Assembly (NCBI GenBank): GCA_017452785.1 | Contig: JAFTLT010000021.1 | Coordinates: forward strand, 1-64,000 | DNA length: 64,000 nt | Source of the DNA: Clostridia bacterium | Lineage (GTDB): Bacteria; Bacillota; Clostridia; Oscillospirales; Acutalibacteraceae | Direction: 5' to 3' | Part shown: positions 61,448-64,000 of the stretch, piece by piece | Numbering within the stretch: position 1 is the first letter of the stretch | How the letters are laid out: every line of letters begins with the position of its first letter | Notes under the pieces: model-generated | Told to the model about the DNA's origin: nothing | Databases searched by the model: none | What the model saw: the letters and a program-made list of their open reading frames with translations, nothing else | Made by a program: the position numbers and the translations under genes

Positions 61448-62077
61448 TTACTCTCCTATATATACTTTATTATTTTTGACAGTTAATTTGTCTTCGCAGA
61501 AAAGCTTTACTGCTTCGGGAAGAATTTTCCACTCAGCTTCTTTCATAATTCTTTCCTGCAAGGTTTCGGGTGTGTCGTTTTGCTGTACTGCTACAGCCTT
61601 CTGCAGAATGATAGGCCCTGCATCACATTCGGGTGTTACGAAGTGTACCGTTGCACCTGAAACCTTAACGCCCTTTGCAAGGGCAGCCTCGTGCACGTGA
61701 AGACCGTAGTAGCCTTTGCCGCAAAAGGAGGGTATAAGTGCAGGGTGAATATTTATAATAGCGTTGGGATATGCTTCATAAACCTGCTCGTCAATAATTG
61801 TCAGGAAACCTGCCAGTACCACAAGGTCAATGTTGTTTGCTTTGAGAGTGTCTGTCAGAGTCTTTGAGTAGGCAGCTATGTCAGCGTAGTCTTTCCTGCA
61901 AAGCACCGCCGAAGCAATATCTGCATTTTTTGCTCTTTCAAGGGCGTACACACCGGGCTTTGAAGCAATAACAAGAGTGATTTTGCTGTCTGAAAACATA
62001 CCCTCATTCTGTGCATCTATAAGTGCCTGAAGGTTTGTTCCGCCACCTGAAACAAGAACTGCAATTCTCTTACCCAT
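61448..62077 (-). CDS. purN: Phosphoribosylglycinamide formyltransferase
   Basis: A 209-residue enzyme making FGAR from GAR with 10-formyl-THF. IAVLVSGGGTNLQALIDA opens the Rossmann-like fold; VVLAGFLTII, NIHPALIPSFCGKGYYG (Asn and His of the active site) and VSGATVHFVTPECDAGPII follow. Its start overlaps the purM stop by one base. Length normal. Confidence 0.96.
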   Translation of the reverse strand: MGKRIAVLVSGGGTNLQALIDAQNEGMFSDSKITLVIASKPGVYALERAKNADIASAVLCRKDYADIAAYSKTLTDTLKANNIDLVVLAGFLTIIDEQVYEAYPNAIINIHPALIPSFCGKGYYGLHVHEAALAKGVKVSGATVHFVTPECDAGPIILQKAVAVQQNDTPETLQERIMKEAEWKILPEAVKLFCEDKLTVKNNKVYIGE

Positions 62078-63129
62078 TACAGAATCACCTTCTCGTCACC
62101 TTCAATAATTTCACCGATAACATAGGCATCAATGCCGTTTTCTTTAAGAATTGAGATTGAAAGCTCGACTTCGTCCTTGGGAACAACGATGCTCATACCA
62201 ACACCCATATTGTATGTGTTATACATATCACGCTCAGGGATATTGCCCCACTTAGCGATAACATCAAAGATAGGAAGTACCTTAACGGCAGACTTGTCAA
62301 TTTTTGCGCAAAGTCCGTCCGGAATTGAACGGGGAATATTTTCATAGAAGCCGCCGCCGGTAATATGAGAAATACCCTTTATGTTGACTTTTTCAAGAAG
62401 AGCGAGAACCGGTCTCACATAAATCTTTGTGGGAACAAGCAGTGCTTCTGCAATACTCTTGCCGTCTAATTCTTCACGCTGAACATACAGTTCGGGGTTA
62501 TTGTTATCGATATCAAAAACCTTACGGCATAAGCTGAAGCCGTTGGAGTGGATGCCTGTAGAGGGAAGGGCGATAACTACATCACCTGCAGCCATTTTGC
62601 TGTTGTCAATCATCTTAGGCTTATCTACTACACCTACTGCAAAACCTGCAAGGTCATAATCCTCTTCGGGCATAAGACCGGGATGCTCTGCAGTTTCACC
62701 GCCGATAAGAGCAGCACCTGACTGTACACAGCCTTCGGCAACACCGCTTACGATTTCTGCAATCTTTTCGGGAACATTTTTTCCGCAGGCAATATAGTCA
62801 AGGAAATATAAAGGCTTTGCACCAACACAGATTATGTCGTTAACACACATAGCAACTGCATCAATGCCGATTGTGTCGTGCTTGTCCATAAGAATAGCAA
62901 GCTTAACCTTTGTTCCGCAACCGTCGGTACCTGAAACCAAAATCGGATGCTCCATACCTGCAATCATGCCAAGGTCAAAGCAGCCACCGAAGCCGCCCAC
63001 GTCATCCACTGAGCCTTCGTTGCGGGTTCTTGCAACGTGTTTTTTCATAAGCTCTACTGATTTATAACCGGCGGTAATATCAACGCCGGCAGCTGCATAG
63101 CTGGCAGAAAAAGAATTTTTATGATCCAT
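62077..63129 (-). CDS. purM: Phosphoribosylformylglycinamidine cyclo-ligase
   Basis: A 350-residue AIR synthetase, step five of the pathway. SYAAAGVDITAGYKSVELMK, GGFGGCFDLGMIAGMEHPILVSGTDGCGTK, VGAKPLYFLDYIACG, ALIGGETAEHPGLM and ISHITGGGFYENIPRSIP are hallmark motifs. AGGAGAGTTT precedes the ATG. Between purF and purN. Confidence 0.97.
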   Translation of the reverse strand: MDHKNSFSASYAAAGVDITAGYKSVELMKKHVARTRNEGSVDDVGGFGGCFDLGMIAGMEHPILVSGTDGCGTKVKLAILMDKHDTIGIDAVAMCVNDIICVGAKPLYFLDYIACGKNVPEKIAEIVSGVAEGCVQSGAALIGGETAEHPGLMPEEDYDLAGFAVGVVDKPKMIDNSKMAAGDVVIALPSTGIHSNGFSLCRKVFDIDNNNPELYVQREELDGKSIAEALLVPTKIYVRPVLALLEKVNIKGISHITGGGFYENIPRSIPDGLCAKIDKSAVKVLPIFDVIAKWGNIPERDMYNTYNMGVGMSIVVPKDEVELSISILKENGIDAYVIGEIIEGDEKVIL

Positions 63130-63155
63130 ATTAAACTCTCCTGTATTTTTTTATT

Positions 63156-64000
63156 TTATTCTTTGCCGTTCCAACAATATGTGCAAACACATTCTTCGGG
63201 AAGGCCGATAGCCTCAATAAGACCTGAAAGGCTCTGATAACCGAGGGAGGCAAAGCCAAGCTTTTTGCATATTGCATTAAGAAGGGCCTGACCTCTTTCT
63301 GTTGAGGCATCACTGTATTCATCAATATATTTGTCGCCCTCTTCACCTTCGAGCTCGTGAATGGTGCGTCTGGCAATAAGGTCGTTATCAGACGTATTTC
63401 TTGAGAAGTTGAGATACTTGCAGCCATACATTATAGGCGGGCATGCACTTCTCATATGTACCTCTTTAGCACCGTGGCTGTAAAGGAATTCTATGGTTTC
63501 CTTAAGCTGAGTGCCTCTTACAATACTGTCATCAACAAAGAGAAGACTCTTGCCCTGAATAAGCTCGTGCACGGGGATCATCTTCATTTTTGCAACTCTG
63601 CTGCGCTCACTCTGGTTCTGAGGCATAAAGCTTCTTGGCCATGTGGGGGTGTATTTGATGAAGGGTCTTGCAAAGGGAATATCGCTTTCGTTTGCATAGC
63701 CGATAGCGTGGGGGGTGCCTGAATCAGGAACACCGCTGACATAATCTATGCCGTCACATTTGCCGCATGCTTTGTCATCTCTTGCCATAATGGCACCGTT
63801 GCGTGTGCGCATAACTTCAACATTGAGTCCCTCATATCTTGAGTTGGGATAGCCGTAATATGTCCAGAGGAAGGAGCATATGCGCATTTTTTTACGGGGC
63901 TCTGAGAGTACCGCAACCTTATCGGGTGAAACCTCAACAATTTCACCGGGACCAAGCTCTCTTACAAATTCATAATCCAGCTTTTCAAAAGCGAAGCTCT
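63156..64000 (-). CDS. purF: Amidophosphoribosyltransferase, C-terminal part (runs off the window)
   Basis: About 280 C-terminal residues of PurF, which makes phosphoribosylamine from PRPP and glutamine, the first committed step. The frame is open to the window edge (…FAFEKLDYEFVRELGPGEIV before the first internal Met at 63887), so the N-terminal glutaminase domain lies outside. Visible: DYVSGVPDSGTPHAIGYA, the PRPP loop LLFVDDSIVRGTQLKETI and cysteines in RSACPP and CTYCW that may bind a cluster as in Bacillus-type PurF. First of the purine genes seen in the operon. Confidence 0.95.
   Translation of the reverse strand, partial: SFAFEKLDYEFVRELGPGEIVEVSPDKVAVLSEPRKKMRICSFLWTYYGYPNSRYEGLNVEVMRTRNGAIMARDDKACGKCDGIDYVSGVPDSGTPHAIGYANESDIPFARPFIKYTPTWPRSFMPQNQSERSRVAKMKMIPVHELIQGKSLLFVDDSIVRGTQLKETIEFLYSHGAKEVHMRSACPPIMYGCKYLNFSRNTSDNDLIARRTIHELEGEEGDKYIDEYSDASTERGQALLNAICKKLGFASLGYQSLSGLIEAIGLPEECVCTYCWNGKE

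Overview
The window looks like a chromosomal segment of a low-to-mid GC, Gram-positive anaerobe of the class Clostridia. A gut or rumen member of the Oscillospirales/Ruminococcaceae type is the best guess from general gene content. Supporting evidence: an SRP RNA next to dnaX-ebfC-recR, a one-piece tmRNA beside smpB, a six-subunit Rnf complex with ApbE and a NusG-domain-II protein, a single-chain clostridial-type PurL, strong AAGGAGG-type ribosome binding sites, and consensus sigma-A promoters with 17-bp spacers. The exact genus cannot be read from the sequence.

Layout. 1-4.9 kb: a secreted surface protein divergent from an XRE regulator, an MFS permease and an exported alkaline phosphatase. 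5-7.8 kb: SRP RNA, dnaX, ebfC, recR. 7.9-9 kb: small accessory genes (membrane protein, DUF6440-like, SUKH-like). 9-10 kb: smpB, a hairpin array and tmRNA. 10.2-19.4 kb: transporter and membrane genes, a RelE/ParE-Phd toxin-antitoxin pair, two tandem GH20 hexosaminidases, an exonuclease/AlkD-like fusion, a secreted phosphoesterase and a small XRE protein. 19.7-32.9 kb: pncB, an RluA-type pseudouridine synthase, regulators, a GPH symporter with a long coiled-coil tail, a hydrolase-murF-ddl wall operon, a thioredoxin-reductase-like protein and an iron alcohol dehydrogenase. 33.2-40.1 kb: the apbE-nusG2-Gx-rnfCDGEAB energy operon. 40.4-49.9 kb: a secreted lysozyme/Fn3 protein, proS, ileS, a lipoprotein and a ceramidase-like exported enzyme. 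50-53.3 kb: a repeat-rich accessory region with an SDR oxidoreductase, a DUF559 nuclease-like gene and three unlisted mini-genes. 53.3-64 kb: a leftward purine operon, purF(partial)-purM-purN-purO-purH'-glyA-purD-purL.

Four items stand out beyond ordinary genes. (1) Three tiny genes (37-44 codons) at 52.4-53.0 kb encode acidic amphipathic peptides; two perfect TTGACA-17-TATAAT promoters drive them, with strong ribosome binding sites and dedicated terminators. (2) Two arrays of small hairpins, beside tmRNA and beside the SDR gene, have different self-complementary stems joined by constant 7-nt linkers; the two linkers are related as reverse complements. (3) A DUF559 gene sits inside perfect 27-bp inverted repeats, one arm of which touches its stop codon, all between near-identical direct repeats. 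(4) A dispersed two-hairpin module abuts the stop codon of four unrelated genes within 0-6 nt, in the gene's own orientation, three times followed by a similar terminator.

The Rnf operon should couple ferredoxin oxidation to NAD reduction and ion pumping, with ApbE flavinylating RnfD and RnfG. The purine operon makes IMP with a split last step (separate AICAR transformylase and PurO-type cyclohydrolase instead of bifunctional PurH), with GlyA probably feeding it one-carbon units and glycine. No CRISPR array, tRNA, rRNA or intact transposase gene was found.
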